Part shown: positions 7,169 through 14,305 of the stretch, in pieces
How the letters are laid out: each line of letters opens with the position of its first letter
How positions within the stretch are numbered: the first letter of the stretch is position 1
Virus record (IMG/VR): IMGVR_UViG_3300017917_000693
Location: 1-64,000 of that record
Origin: a virus
DNA length: 64,000 nucleotides
Direction: 5' to 3' (one strand)
The notes under the pieces: model-generated
Databases searched by the model: none
Told to the model about the DNA's origin: nothing
What the model saw: only the letters and a program-made list of their open reading frames with translations
Position numbers and translations under genes: made by a program

Positions 7169-8452
7169 ATGGCAACTAACACTACAGCACAGAAAGATAA
7201 AAGTTTTAAGGGCATAGTAACTGACCCTCAAACTGACGCGGCTGTGCGCGAAAAGTTGATTACAGCACGTATTGCTCTGCTAATGAAGGCACCGTTTTTT
7301 GGTACACTAGCAACACGATTGAAGTTGGAAAACGCTGATAGTTGGTGCGGTACTGCTGCAACTGACGGACGTCGTTTTTACTACAACAGCGAATTTATTA
7401 AGAAAATGCCACAGAAACAAGTGGAATTTTTGGTTGGACACGAAGTACTACACTGTGTTTATGATCATATGGGTCGTCGTGGAGAACGTGATCCTCGCTT
7501 GTGGAATATTGCTGATGATTACTGCGTAAATCAGGACTTGCTTGACCAACGTATCGGCGAGAAGATTCCTGTTGGACTATTTGACAGCAAGTTTAAAGGT
7601 TGGAGTGCCGAAGAAGTATACGACTACCTTTACGAAAATGCTGAAAAAATCAGCATCGACGATCTGGAAAAGATGCTGTTAGACGAGCACTTGGATGGTG
7701 ACGGCGACGATGGCGAAACTGACGGTGAAGGTAAAGACGGTGAGGGCAAAAGCAAAGGTGGTCGCCCTAAACTAAGTGAAGAAGAAAAGAAACAAATCCG
7801 CGACGAAATTAAAGAAGCTGTTATGGCTGCGGCGCAGACTTGTAAGGCAGGTGACTTGCCAGCAGGTGTTAAGCGCATGATTAAAGACCTAACTGCACCG
7901 CAACTTAGCTGGCGCGATCTGTTGCCGCAGGCTATACAAAGTACTGTTAAGTATGACTACAGTTGGCAACGTGCTAGTCGTAAAGGTTGGGACATGGATG
8001 CTGTTATGCCAGGCAACGACTACGACAAAGACATTGATGTTTGCGTAAGTATTGACGCATCGGGTAGTATGTCAGATGAAATGCTTCGAGACATCTTAGG
8101 TGAAGTTAAAGGCATTATGGAAACTTACACAAGTTTCCGACTACACCTGTGGAGTTTTGACACAGACGTGTATAACGCTAAGGTGTTTACTCCAGAGAAC
8201 TTAGATGAAATTATGGAGTGGGAACCAGGTGGCGGTGGTGGTACTATGTTTATGTGTAACTGGGAATACATGAAGGAAAATGACATCGTGCCTAAGTACT
8301 TTGTTATGTTTACTGATGGTTACTACGGTGACAGCTGGGGCGACCCGGACTACTGCGACACAATGTTTGTGGTACATGGCGGCAATACTGAAGAAGCACC
8401 ATTTGGTATTACTACACGGTATGAATTTGAAAAGAAGCGAGAGTACGCATGA
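7169..8452 (+). CDS. Metallopeptidase-like and VWA domain protein
   Basis: The 427-residue protein joins an N-terminal metallopeptidase-like domain with zinc motif HEVLH at H91-H95 (DUF2201 type) to a C-terminal VWA-like domain. The VWA part has a MIDAS-type DASGSMS near residue 296 and FTDGYYGD further on. A very acidic glycine-aspartate linker lies around residues 168-195. Proteins of this kind are made beside MoxR ATPases, and the two are thought to work as a chaperone and substrate-binding pair. The gene has a perfect consensus promoter. Its stop overlaps the next start (ATGA), so the secreted proline-rich protein is probably co-expressed. Whether the peptidase site is active cannot be judged. 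Confidence 0.87.
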   Translation: MATNTTAQKDKSFKGIVTDPQTDAAVREKLITARIALLMKAPFFGTLATRLKLENADSWCGTAATDGRRFYYNSEFIKKMPQKQVEFLVGHEVLHCVYDHMGRRGERDPRLWNIADDYCVNQDLLDQRIGEKIPVGLFDSKFKGWSAEEVYDYLYENAEKISIDDLEKMLLDEHLDGDGDDGETDGEGKDGEGKSKGGRPKLSEEEKKQIRDEIKEAVMAAAQTCKAGDLPAGVKRMIKDLTAPQLSWRDLLPQAIQSTVKYDYSWQRASRKGWDMDAVMPGNDYDKDIDVCVSIDASGSMSDEMLRDILGEVKGIMETYTSFRLHLWSFDTDVYNAKVFTPENLDEIMEWEPGGGGGTMFMCNWEYMKENDIVPKYFVMFTDGYYGDSWGDPDYCDTMFVVHGGNTEEAPFGITTRYEFEKKREYA

Positions 8453-8739
8453 TTAAACGCATTTTAATACTGCTGTCTTTAGTGCCTACTGTAGCACAAG
8501 CAGATTGTCATTGGATCGATGGTTACTACACTTGTTTTCCAGACAATAACAGTCGTTACGTAGCACCAGTAGTGCCTAATATTCCGCCACCACCAAACTA
8601 CTACTATGCGCCAGGATATGTTCCACCTCCTGTGTATGTGCCGCCAATTACCCCGGGCTACTATCCACCACCTCCTCCAGGTTGGGGTGACACTAAGATA
8701 GTACCTTTACCCGAACGTAGAAACTTGTTAGGAAATTAA
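8449..8739 (+). CDS. Secreted proline-rich protein, 96 aa
   Basis: The N-terminus is a clear signal peptide: MIKR, a hydrophobic run and cleavage likely after TVAQA. The mature part has two cysteines close together (DCHWIDGYYTC) and then a low-complexity proline and tyrosine region (PNIPPPPNYYYAPGY, PPPPPGW). It should be exported to the periplasm, or to the outside in a one-membrane host. It is not a lipoprotein by signal type, since no lipobox is seen. It is coupled to the VWA gene by a 4-base overlap. A role in the cell envelope, lysis or superinfection exclusion is possible but unproven. Confidence 0.7.
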   Translation: MIKRILILLSLVPTVAQADCHWIDGYYTCFPDNNSRYVAPVVPNIPPPPNYYYAPGYVPPPVYVPPITPGYYPPPPPGWGDTKIVPLPERRNLLGN

Positions 8740-8740
8740 T

Positions 8741-9031
8741 ATGAAAGTACTAGGCGTAGGCAACGACAAGTATATCTGTGAAATTGAGTATGATGAGATG
8801 TATGAAATACTTGGACAGATGGATGAAGAGGACTTTGAAATACAACCAGGGCAAGACATTGACCTAGCACGTGTAGTACGTGCGGCTCGTTGGATTAAAA
8901 ATTTAGACAGTGAACACATTGAACGTGCAATTAAAGAACTTAACATGGCCCTAACTGGTATACAAAAAGTTAAAACCACAGCTGAGAAACTTACGCTGTT
9001 TAGTAAACTTAAGAATGAGGAAGGTGTATGA
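8741..9031 (+). CDS. Hypothetical acidic protein, 96 aa
   Basis: Not recognised. It begins with a short beta-type segment (MKVLGVGNDKYICEI) and continues as helices with an acidic middle (DEEDFEIQPGQD). It follows the secreted protein by one base and overlaps the membrane protein gene at 9028 by 4 bases, so it belongs to the operon led by the VWA gene. It has no transmembrane segment or known motif. Confidence 0.65.
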   Translation: MKVLGVGNDKYICEIEYDEMYEILGQMDEEDFEIQPGQDIDLARVVRAARWIKNLDSEHIERAIKELNMALTGIQKVKTTAEKLTLFSKLKNEEGV

Positions 9032-9222
9032 AACCTTCAGGCGGAGCATGGTTGTTTTTAACTGGTGCTGTATACATTGAACTGTTAGTTATGAATGTTA
9101 TTGCAGGTACGCCTGTACCATCTGAATTTATTCAAATGGGCTGGGTATTAATTATGAGTTTGCCATTGTATGTTCCACCTTTGGCACGTTTCTTTAATGT
9201 TAAATGTATTTGGGAGGCTTAG
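9028..9222 (+). CDS. Small membrane protein, 64 aa
   Basis: Two hydrophobic helices are visible (AWLFLTGAVYIELLVMNVIAG and MGWVLIMSLPLYVPPLA) joined by a short loop, so it should be a double-spanning inner-membrane protein. No family is recognised. Its start shares ATGA with the previous gene. The start of the next gene (9224) follows its stop by one base, so expression is coupled. Confidence 0.6.
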   Translation: MKPSGGAWLFLTGAVYIELLVMNVIAGTPVPSEFIQMGWVLIMSLPLYVPPLARFFNVKCIWEA

Positions 9223-9223
9223 T

Positions 9224-9484
9224 ATGGCAGACAATGATAAAGATTTTGACGGTAACGATGACGACAACAAACCCGAACTTAAATTAGTATTTGCTGAAGG
9301 TTGTTTTGATGACTTTGATGGCACCCAGGAAGAATTAGATGAACTAATCGCGCATATCACTGAGTTAGCTAAATCTGGTGAACTATTAGAAAAGAGTGTT
9401 GCTTTAGATGATCTAGAAGATATGGACGAAGAAACAATTACAGAACTGTTACCTCTTTTACAATCAGGAAATACGAGGCACTGA
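9224..9484 (+). CDS. Very acidic hypothetical, 86 aa
   Basis: The start at ATG 9224 is chosen over an upstream frame start because GGGAGG stands at 9212-9217 and the upstream part lies inside another gene. The product is extremely acidic (DKDFDGNDDDNKPE, then a helix with EELDEL and DDLEDMDEE). Such proteins can mimic DNA or act as small adaptor or inhibitor proteins; nothing specific supports this here. It sits in a string of coupled early-type genes. Confidence 0.65.
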   Translation: MADNDKDFDGNDDDNKPELKLVFAEGCFDDFDGTQEELDELIAHITELAKSGELLEKSVALDDLEDMDEETITELLPLLQSGNTRH

Positions 9485-9485
9485 T

Positions 9486-10013
9486 ATGAGCACAGGACGT
9501 TTAAAAGACCAGCAAGACTTTGATCTTGAACAAATTATTAAGATACTAGATCAAGCATTAGAATCAGATGATCAGCGCATTAAAGACGCCTTACGTGCGT
9601 TGTTGACTGTTACTGTTCTATGCTCAGCACAGCATCCTGATCAAGCATTAAAGAACGGTCCGTTGTCTAGACTATTTGAGGATATGCACAATCTTAATCG
9701 TCGTTTGGGTCGCATGGAAGATGAACTAAACGATGTTAAAATGCGTATGCCCAGACCCAGAGCAGAGCCGTATACTCCGCCAACAACATATCCTGGCCCA
9801 TCAACAGGTCCATGGATTGGCACAGACCCTAATCGTCCAACCCCTATGTGGGGTCCAAGTTGGACCAGTGCAGGGGATGATCCTAGTTACAAAGGAGCAA
9901 GTGCATCAAGTGCTAACGACTTTACAGAGTGGCAGGATATGGCATCAAGTGGTACAGCTGCACTAGCAGAAGATTTCCTACGCGATTTAAACGAAAAGTT
10001 TAGAAAATCATAG
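9486..10013 (+). CDS. Hypothetical with proline-rich middle, 175 aa
   Basis: Function unknown. Residues 1-85 look helical and could form a short coiled coil (RLFEDMHNLNRRLGRMEDEL). Residues 90-130 are rich in proline, glycine and threonine and probably unstructured. The tail has a short acidic helix (ALAEDFLRDLNEKF). It starts one base after the previous stop and ends the coupled string; a 60-base gap with a small palindrome follows. Confidence 0.65.
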   Translation: MSTGRLKDQQDFDLEQIIKILDQALESDDQRIKDALRALLTVTVLCSAQHPDQALKNGPLSRLFEDMHNLNRRLGRMEDELNDVKMRMPRPRAEPYTPPTTYPGPSTGPWIGTDPNRPTPMWGPSWTSAGDDPSYKGASASSANDFTEWQDMASSGTAALAEDFLRDLNEKFRKS

Positions 10014-10038
10014 TTTAATGTTGCAATAGTTAAATTTA

Positions 10039-10054
10039 AGTAAATATGTTTACT
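10039..10054. repeat. Imperfect operator-like palindrome with GTAAATA
   Basis: AGTAAA and TTTACT pair around TATG. The left arm contains GTAAATA, which resembles a late promoter box, 27 bases before the second desaturase gene. It could be a promoter, an operator or both. The match is short, so the call is weak. Confidence 0.35.
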
Positions 10055-10073
10055 ATCTAATTTAGAGTAATAA

Positions 10074-10835
10074 ATGAAAAAACTATTGCAACCTTCTAAC
10101 GAATTTGCGTCTTTGATGCAACTAATGTTGCCTGTGTACCTTTACATAGCTTTGCAGATTGACGCACTGTGGTATTGGTGGGCGCTGGCTGTGTTTTTCT
10201 GGCTTGCTGTCTATACCTTGTTTGGTAACAATATAATTTTACACAGATACTTATGTCATGGACATTTTACTCTTGCTAAGTGGAAAGAATATCCATTGCT
10301 ATGGATGAGTTGTATGATTGGTGTAGGTGGGCCCTTAAACTACGCAATGACGCACTTGGTACATCATAATCCTAAGTACACAGATACACCAATGGATCCG
10401 CACGGACCTATTAGAGGTTTTCGTAGTTGGTTAATTTGCTTTCAAAAAACCGTAGATCCAGGCAAGACTCCTATATTCAGTCGTCGGATACTTGAGTTAA
10501 AAAATAGATATCAATGGATACACGATTACTACACTATTATTGTACTAGTTTCAGCGTTGATTCTCTATGCTATTGACCTAAAGGTATTTTTATTTTTATG
10601 GGCTATTCCTGCAAGTGCTACCTGTTGGACTATTAGTATTGCAGTATGGCGCCAACATATAGGATTAACTGCACAAAATACTCCTACACATCGTTGGGAA
10701 ATATTCTACGAAGGATTACACAAGAATCATCATGACTATCCAATGGCACCGGATACCGCAGTTAGACCCGGTGAGATTGACTGGACTTATCAAGCAAGTA
10801 AATTACTACGACCTAAATACAATTGGGGAAAATAA
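10074..10835 (+). CDS. Second fatty-acid desaturase
   Basis: This 253-residue membrane desaturase has all three histidine boxes intact: HRYLCH, HLVHH and HKNHH. Hydrophobic helices precede box one and separate boxes two and three. It would desaturate host acyl chains using two iron ions. Compared with the gene at 1139 the sequence is clearly different (TPMDPHGPIRG instead of DTDGDPHSP; complete third box), so the two may act on different substrates or positions. The start at 10074 has only a weak ribosome site. It is coupled to the next gene by TAATG. Carrying two desaturases suggests deliberate change of membrane lipids during infection. Confidence 0.88.
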   Translation: MKKLLQPSNEFASLMQLMLPVYLYIALQIDALWYWWALAVFFWLAVYTLFGNNIILHRYLCHGHFTLAKWKEYPLLWMSCMIGVGGPLNYAMTHLVHHNPKYTDTPMDPHGPIRGFRSWLICFQKTVDPGKTPIFSRRILELKNRYQWIHDYYTIIVLVSALILYAIDLKVFLFLWAIPASATCWTISIAVWRQHIGLTAQNTPTHRWEIFYEGLHKNHHDYPMAPDTAVRPGEIDWTYQASKLLRPKYNWGK

Positions 10836-11056
10836 TGCCTTACATTACCACAGAAGCAGAAGTATATGTTGATCTAGATGTGTTTGATGACGAAGAACTT
10901 ATCAAAGAAATGGATCGTCGTCGACTGCCTGTATACGGTGCACATGGTTCTACAGCACAGATTATTAATACAATGTACGAATACGAAAAAATGGGCAAGG
11001 ATATACAACCATTGATACGTGAATTATATCATACCGCTCTAGGACGTATTGCCTAA
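10835..11056 (+). CDS. Small hypothetical, 73 aa
   Basis: Not assigned. The protein begins MPYITTEAEVYVDLDVFDD and has an acidic N-terminal half and a helical C-terminal half. The start at 10835 overlaps the desaturase stop as TAATG, preceded by GGGGAA. A longer frame from 10823 lacks any reason to be used. Short conserved proteins of this type occur in marine T4-like phages; I can give no role. Confidence 0.65.
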   Translation: MPYITTEAEVYVDLDVFDDEELIKEMDRRRLPVYGAHGSTAQIINTMYEYEKMGKDIQPLIRELYHTALGRIA

Positions 11057-11066
11057 ACTTTTTAAA

Positions 11067-11095
11067 TTGACATTTTGGTTAAGATGTAGTATAAT
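11067..11095 (+). promoter_or_regulatory. Perfect sigma-70-type promoter
   Basis: TTGACA at 11067-11072 and TATAAT at 11090-11095 are separated by 17 bases. Transcription should start near 11102, only about 3 bases before the ATG at 11105, so the first gene would be almost leaderless. Confidence 0.9.
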
Positions 11096-11104
11096 AGTCT
11101 TATT

Positions 11105-11245
11105 ATGAAACATCGCAAAAGACTTAAAATGAAAACTCGTAATCATTATGCCTTGTTCAACAAGGATTTACCATTTAAGGCAAAGGTAGAACGTGATAGA
11201 ACAAAATATACCAGAAAATGCAAACACAGAAGTCAAGTTGACTAG
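11105..11245 (+). CDS. Small strongly basic protein, 46 aa
   Basis: The product is very rich in lysine, arginine and histidine (MKHRKRLKMKTRNHY, then KYTRKCKHRSQ), suggesting nucleic-acid binding. It begins 10 bases after a perfect -10 box, with no room for a ribosome-binding site, so it is read from a leaderless or near-leaderless message. The next gene starts inside it in another frame after AAAGGTAG. Function unknown; the consensus promoter makes high early expression likely. Confidence 0.6.
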   Translation: MKHRKRLKMKTRNHYALFNKDLPFKAKVERDRTKYTRKCKHRSQVD

Positions 11246-11366
11246 AAGTGAGATATTAGAGATTGCTAAACTTTACAGCATGGAATATGTACACGAAACA
11301 TATCTTATACGTTTTGTAGAACATATTGTAAGAGCAGAAAAAACCAAAGACGTTGGAAACTCCTGA
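11193..11366 (+). CDS. Small hypothetical, 57 aa, GTG start
   Basis: It starts at GTG 11193, 3 bases after AAAGGTAG, the same ribosome site used by the promoter-headed genes. It lies in a different frame inside the end of the basic gene (53 bases shared). The protein is helical in its C-terminal half (ILEIAKLYSMEYVHETYLIRF). It ends 14 bases inside the following gene. No function recognised. Confidence 0.55.
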   Translation: MIEQNIPENANTEVKLTRSEILEIAKLYSMEYVHETYLIRFVEHIVRAEKTKDVGNS

Positions 11367-11739
11367 CCTAGAACAAGACCTTAAGAACAGCGAGTCAATA
11401 CTTGCTAAAGTTCAGAGTGATCGCTATGCTCAGAACTTGTATGCAGCCTTGTGTAATATGAGGTGGCAAAAAGCAGAAGTATGGCCCGTACTCAAAGATG
11501 AACTATGGTCATGCACTTGGCGCTATGCTGGTGGTATTGTAGCAGATCTACAGGGCAAAGGTGACTATATGTCTTGGTACTGTAGTGGTATAGGCGGTGG
11601 TAACTATCTTCAAGACGACTATGACGATTTGATGGGCAAAGGCTTTGTATCAGAAAGCACCGTCACTGATGAGATTAGGACAGATTTAAAAACTTTAGGA
11701 TGGCACCCTGTGCCCTGGGATAACGAGGATGATCAATGA
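11353..11739 (+). CDS. Conserved T4-like phage hypothetical, 128 aa
   Basis: The protein has the segments WSCTWRYAGGIVADL and GDYMSWYCSGIGGG, which I associate with a widespread protein of cyanophages and related marine phages whose role is not known. The frame opens with a TTG at 11353 and no ATG or GTG lies in frame upstream, so a TTG start coupled to the previous gene is the best choice; the first internal ATG would cut 36 residues. It overlaps the next gene by 4 bases. Confidence 0.7.
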   Translation: METPDLEQDLKNSESILAKVQSDRYAQNLYAALCNMRWQKAEVWPVLKDELWSCTWRYAGGIVADLQGKGDYMSWYCSGIGGGNYLQDDYDDLMGKGFVSESTVTDEIRTDLKTLGWHPVPWDNEDDQ

Positions 11740-12086
11740 GTGAACACAAATACGAAACATTTATATATACACCAATTGAACTTGCTGAAAGTATGACCGT
11801 CACGGTTCATGATACCTTAACATATCTGCGTAATCGTGAATACATCACTGACGCAGACTATGAACATCTATCCAATACTTTGGCTGTATATCCTATGCCC
11901 AACCGCAAAGGGTTTGGCAAGCGTCTATTAGAGCGTTTCTTTGGTAAGGACAGTACAGAAAATGCTTATGTGTTTCCTATTATACAAATTGATTCTAGTT
12001 ATACCAACAACCCTGCTAACAGCAAAGGTAAGACTAAACCTAAACTAAATGTAGTAGAAGGCGAATTTGGAAAGGATAAAAAATGA
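11736..12086 (+). CDS. Hypothetical, 116 aa
   Basis: No family recognised. The N-terminal 60 residues look like a small helical domain (YTPIELAESMTVTVHDTLTYL, close to a helix-turn-helix in length but without a clear turn motif). The C-terminal part is basic and probably flexible (NSKGKTKPKLNV). It shares ATGA at both ends with its neighbours, so it is fully inside one coupled string. Confidence 0.65.
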   Translation: MSEHKYETFIYTPIELAESMTVTVHDTLTYLRNREYITDADYEHLSNTLAVYPMPNRKGFGKRLLERFFGKDSTENAYVFPIIQIDSSYTNNPANSKGKTKPKLNVVEGEFGKDKK

Positions 12087-12226
12087 GTAGACTAATTATA
12101 GTACCTTTTGCAATCATAGCGATTCCTTTTATTATTGCCTACATGTGGATTAGACATCCTGTAATGTGTTGGCGCGAAATGCGCAACAGCTGGCTGTTAG
12201 TATTCCGTGGCAAGGATGTTGAATAG
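12083..12226 (+). CDS. Small single-span membrane protein, 47 aa
   Basis: The first half is one hydrophobic helix (LIIVPFAIIAIPFIIAYMW) followed by a basic segment with two tryptophans (RHPVMCWREMRNSW). It overlaps the previous gene by 4 bases and touches the GTG of the next gene by one base. It is probably an inner-membrane protein with its C-terminus in the cytoplasm. Function unknown. Confidence 0.6.
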   Translation: MSRLIIVPFAIIAIPFIIAYMWIRHPVMCWREMRNSWLLVFRGKDVE

Positions 12227-12510
12227 TGTTAAAGCACGGCGAAGTTAATCCCTTAAATGTCTTTGGGCTACGTCGATTAGATTACTGCCCACCTCACTTT
12301 GAACGTGTAACGTTTGATCCCTACGTTCAAGAAAAACCAGTCAGTGATTGGATCTACGAAAATCTTGCTGGCCGGTTTTACGTAGGATTTTATGATCAAA
12401 TAGTTGACAACAAATCCATGCAACGACAAATGCTAGTTGGGTTCGAATTACCCAGTGAAGCTAGCTACTTTAGTCTCTTTCTGCCCCAAATCAACGTTCA
12501 CGTTTATTAA
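12226..12510 (+). CDS. Small hypothetical with WIYEN motif, 94 aa
   Basis: This GTG-started gene begins on the last base of the previous stop and has AAGGATG about 8 bases upstream. The protein carries WIYENLAGRFYVGFYD and, later, GFELPSEASYFSLF. A hypothetical family I associate with cyanophages has the same build: a WxxEN motif, a short insert, then an FE...A..F segment. The gene at 6832 shares the WIYEN part. Role unknown. Confidence 0.65.
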   Translation: MLKHGEVNPLNVFGLRRLDYCPPHFERVTFDPYVQEKPVSDWIYENLAGRFYVGFYDQIVDNKSMQRQMLVGFELPSEASYFSLFLPQINVHVY

Positions 12511-12532
12511 AAAATTTTTCCACCAGAGATCG

Positions 12533-12550
12533 CACAGTTAAATAACTGTG
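12533..12550 (+). promoter_or_regulatory. Palindrome containing late-type GTTAAATA
   Basis: CACAGTTA and TAACTGTG form a perfect inverted repeat around two A residues. GTTAAATA at 12537-12544 lies inside it and resembles a T4 late box (TATAAATA) with mismatches at the first two positions. A start near 12550 would leave a leader with AAGGAG before ATG 12571. Confidence 0.4.
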
Positions 12551-12570
12551 TTCCCTAAGGAGATATTTAC

Positions 12571-12831
12571 ATGACCGAAGAAGTAGTAAACGAAACGGCT
12601 GATAACCAACAACCGTCTGCTGAAGAAGCACAAGCGAGCACACCGGGATTAACTCTACAAGATTTAATTACTGTGGCTCAAATCATCCAGTTAACCAATC
12701 AGCGTGGCGCTTTTCGCGCTGAAGAATTACAAAGTGTAGGCACTTTGTACAATAAATTAATTGCATTTTTAGAGAGCGTGGGTGCAATTAGCAGACCCGA
12801 AACCACTGCTCAGGAGACCTCAAATGATTAA
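12571..12831 (+). CDS. Conserved T4-like phage hypothetical, 86 aa
   Basis: A flexible acidic N-terminus (residues 1-28) is followed by a compact helical part with LTLQDLITVAQIIQLTNQRGAFRAEEL and YNKLIAFL. I associate this layout with a small protein of marine T4-like phages that lies beside the two following genes; its function is not known. An AAGGAG ribosome site is well placed. A palindrome with a late-type box precedes it, so it may begin a late or middle transcript of three genes. Confidence 0.72.
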   Translation: MTEEVVNETADNQQPSAEEAQASTPGLTLQDLITVAQIIQLTNQRGAFRAEELQSVGTLYNKLIAFLESVGAISRPETTAQETSND

Positions 12832-13468
12832 ACACGTAGGCAGACACAATCAACGTAAAGTAGTGATTGTATTTAGAACTGTACCCGACGAAGATCACAT
12901 GGCATTAGTACTTTATTCTGACTCGTTACCAAGTATGTTACACGACGAAGTAATGAAAGTATTAGAAAGCGAAGCAGGACAAAATGCTAAAGAATTAGCT
13001 GACGCACTGTTCCGTCATACCATGGCAGATGGCAACAACTGTTTAACTACTATTCATAGATCTAGTTATATGAAAAAAGTTCCAACAAACCAAGTTATTG
13101 TTACACCAGATGCTAAATCAACAGTACGTTTAGATGAACTTAACAAAATTCTAGCCGAATTAGAAGCCGGCAGCGAAGCCGCAAGAAAAATGGCCGAATT
13201 TGATGCTGGCCGTGGTTTAGCTGATCCTACAAAGAAAGTTAATGCTCAATCTAAAACTACCAGTGAAAGTGTAAATACTAGTAGCGGTGATGTATTATCA
13301 GATGCTGATATCGCTCAACAACGCCTTGACCAAGCTGCCCGTATGGAAGCCGAAGCTAAAGGTCTGTTAGCAGAAGCCAAACGCTTAAAAGAAGAAGCTA
13401 AAGCACTTACACCAGCAAAGGCGAAAAATGTCAGAACAACCAAAACAACCAAAAAAGCTACAGCGTAG
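12824..13468 (+). CDS. Conserved T4-like phage protein, 214 aa
   Basis: The start at ATG 12824 follows GGAG and overlaps the previous gene by 8 bases; a longer frame from 12782 has no support. The N-terminal domain (KHVGRHNQRKVVIVFRTVPDEDHM, residues 2-25 in part, then LHDEVMKVLES and KKVPTNQVIVTP) resembles a protein I associate with cyanophages and their relatives, always of unknown role. From about residue 150 it turns into an alanine- and glutamate-rich coiled coil and a lysine-threonine tail. It could be a scaffold or a nucleic-acid-bound protein; this is only a guess from composition. Confidence 0.75.
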   Translation: MIKHVGRHNQRKVVIVFRTVPDEDHMALVLYSDSLPSMLHDEVMKVLESEAGQNAKELADALFRHTMADGNNCLTTIHRSSYMKKVPTNQVIVTPDAKSTVRLDELNKILAELEAGSEAARKMAEFDAGRGLADPTKKVNAQSKTTSESVNTSSGDVLSDADIAQQRLDQAARMEAEAKGLLAEAKRLKEEAKALTPAKAKNVRTTKTTKKATA

Positions 13469-13781
13469 TCGAGCTAAAAAAATTACAATAAATCCAGCAA
13501 AAAGCTGGAAAGATATTGTTGATAGCATCGATAATAAAAAGGAAGTGCCAGTTACTGTGTTACAACGTATAGTTGTAAAATTAGTAGATGGCACTGATCT
13601 GAGTATTAATATTAAAGAGCTAATCGATGATGGCAATGATCCCGATGAAATAGAAGCCTTGCTAAATGCTAAATTTCAAGACTTAGACGAATACATTGAG
13701 AACGTTGATTTCTTTATTGATATTGACAGCGTAGTTAACACAATACAACCTGAAACAGACAAGGTATTAAAAGATCTATGA
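13428..13781 (+). CDS. Conserved T4-like phage hypothetical, 117 aa
   Basis: A very basic N-terminus (KQPKKLQRSRAKK) is followed by a small domain with VVKLVDGTDLSINIKELI, DPDEIEALLNAKF and IENVDFFIDIDSV. The gene follows the 214-residue gene and I associate the pair with other marine T4-like phages. It overlaps that gene by 41 bases in another frame, with AAAGGCG before the ATG, and overlaps the DHFR gene by 4 bases. The function is not known. Confidence 0.72.
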   Translation: MSEQPKQPKKLQRSRAKKITINPAKSWKDIVDSIDNKKEVPVTVLQRIVVKLVDGTDLSINIKELIDDGNDPDEIEALLNAKFQDLDEYIENVDFFIDIDSVVNTIQPETDKVLKDL

Positions 13782-14287
13782 TTAAAGCTATATTAGCCGC
13801 TACCAGTACTGGCGGTATTGGTAATCGAGGTACCTTGCCTTGGCCAAAACACAGCGAAGATCTTCGTTGGTTTAAGGAACACACAGATGGACATGTAGTG
13901 GTAATGGGCCGACGCACCTGGGATGATCCTAAGATGCCTAAGCCCTTGCCTAATCGCATCAACTGTGTGGTTAGTAACAATATTATTAACGAGTACACTG
14001 TTAGACGTTTGCATGGTGATATCAGTCAGTCTGTATTAGATTTGCAACGGCAGTTCTCAGATCGAGACATCTATATCATTGGCGGTAAAACCTTATACGA
14101 AGCCACTGCTGACATTGTTGATCAAGTAATATTAACACGCATGAAATTGAATTCATGGTGCGATACTCGTATTAATTTAGACAGATATCTAGCACCTTTC
14201 CGTATACGATCAGTTAGACCTGGAGAAAACTGCACCTATGAAATATGGGGCAGAGATGTGTTCTTTAGAGTTGACAATCAATCATAA
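13778..14287 (+). CDS. Dihydrofolate reductase
   Basis: The 169-residue protein starts like DHFR: IKAILAATSTGGIGNRGTLPWP holds the substrate-loop and LPW motifs, and VVMGRRTWDD matches the NADPH-binding VMGRxTW motif. DIYIIGGKTLY corresponds to the conserved IxGGxxxY segment near residue 105. It regenerates tetrahydrofolate used up by thymidylate synthase, whose gene follows 18 bases later. The pair matches the frd-td arrangement of T4-like phages. The promoter of thyA lies within its final codons. Confidence 0.9.
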   Translation: MIKAILAATSTGGIGNRGTLPWPKHSEDLRWFKEHTDGHVVVMGRRTWDDPKMPKPLPNRINCVVSNNIINEYTVRRLHGDISQSVLDLQRQFSDRDIYIIGGKTLYEATADIVDQVILTRMKLNSWCDTRINLDRYLAPFRIRSVRPGENCTYEIWGRDVFFRVDNQS

Positions 14288-14299
14288 ATCTGTTATAGT
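14271..14299 (+). promoter_or_regulatory. Sigma-70-type promoter for thyA, leaderless
   Basis: TTGACA at 14271-14276 and TATAGT at 14294-14299 have a 17-base spacer. The -10 box ends 6 bases before the thyA ATG at 14306, so transcription would begin at or within a base or two of the start codon. Confidence 0.8.
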
Positions 14300-14305
14300 A
14301 TTAAA

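Noticed and set aside
7630-7878. 82-residue serine- and proline-rich frame on the minus strand
   Set aside because: It is antisense to the acidic linker of the VWA gene; the low complexity mirrors that linker.
12437-12455. tRNA (GTTCGAAT T-loop-like sequence)
   Set aside because: The 70 bases upstream do not give acceptor, D or anticodon stems, and the stretch is coding sequence of the 94-residue gene.
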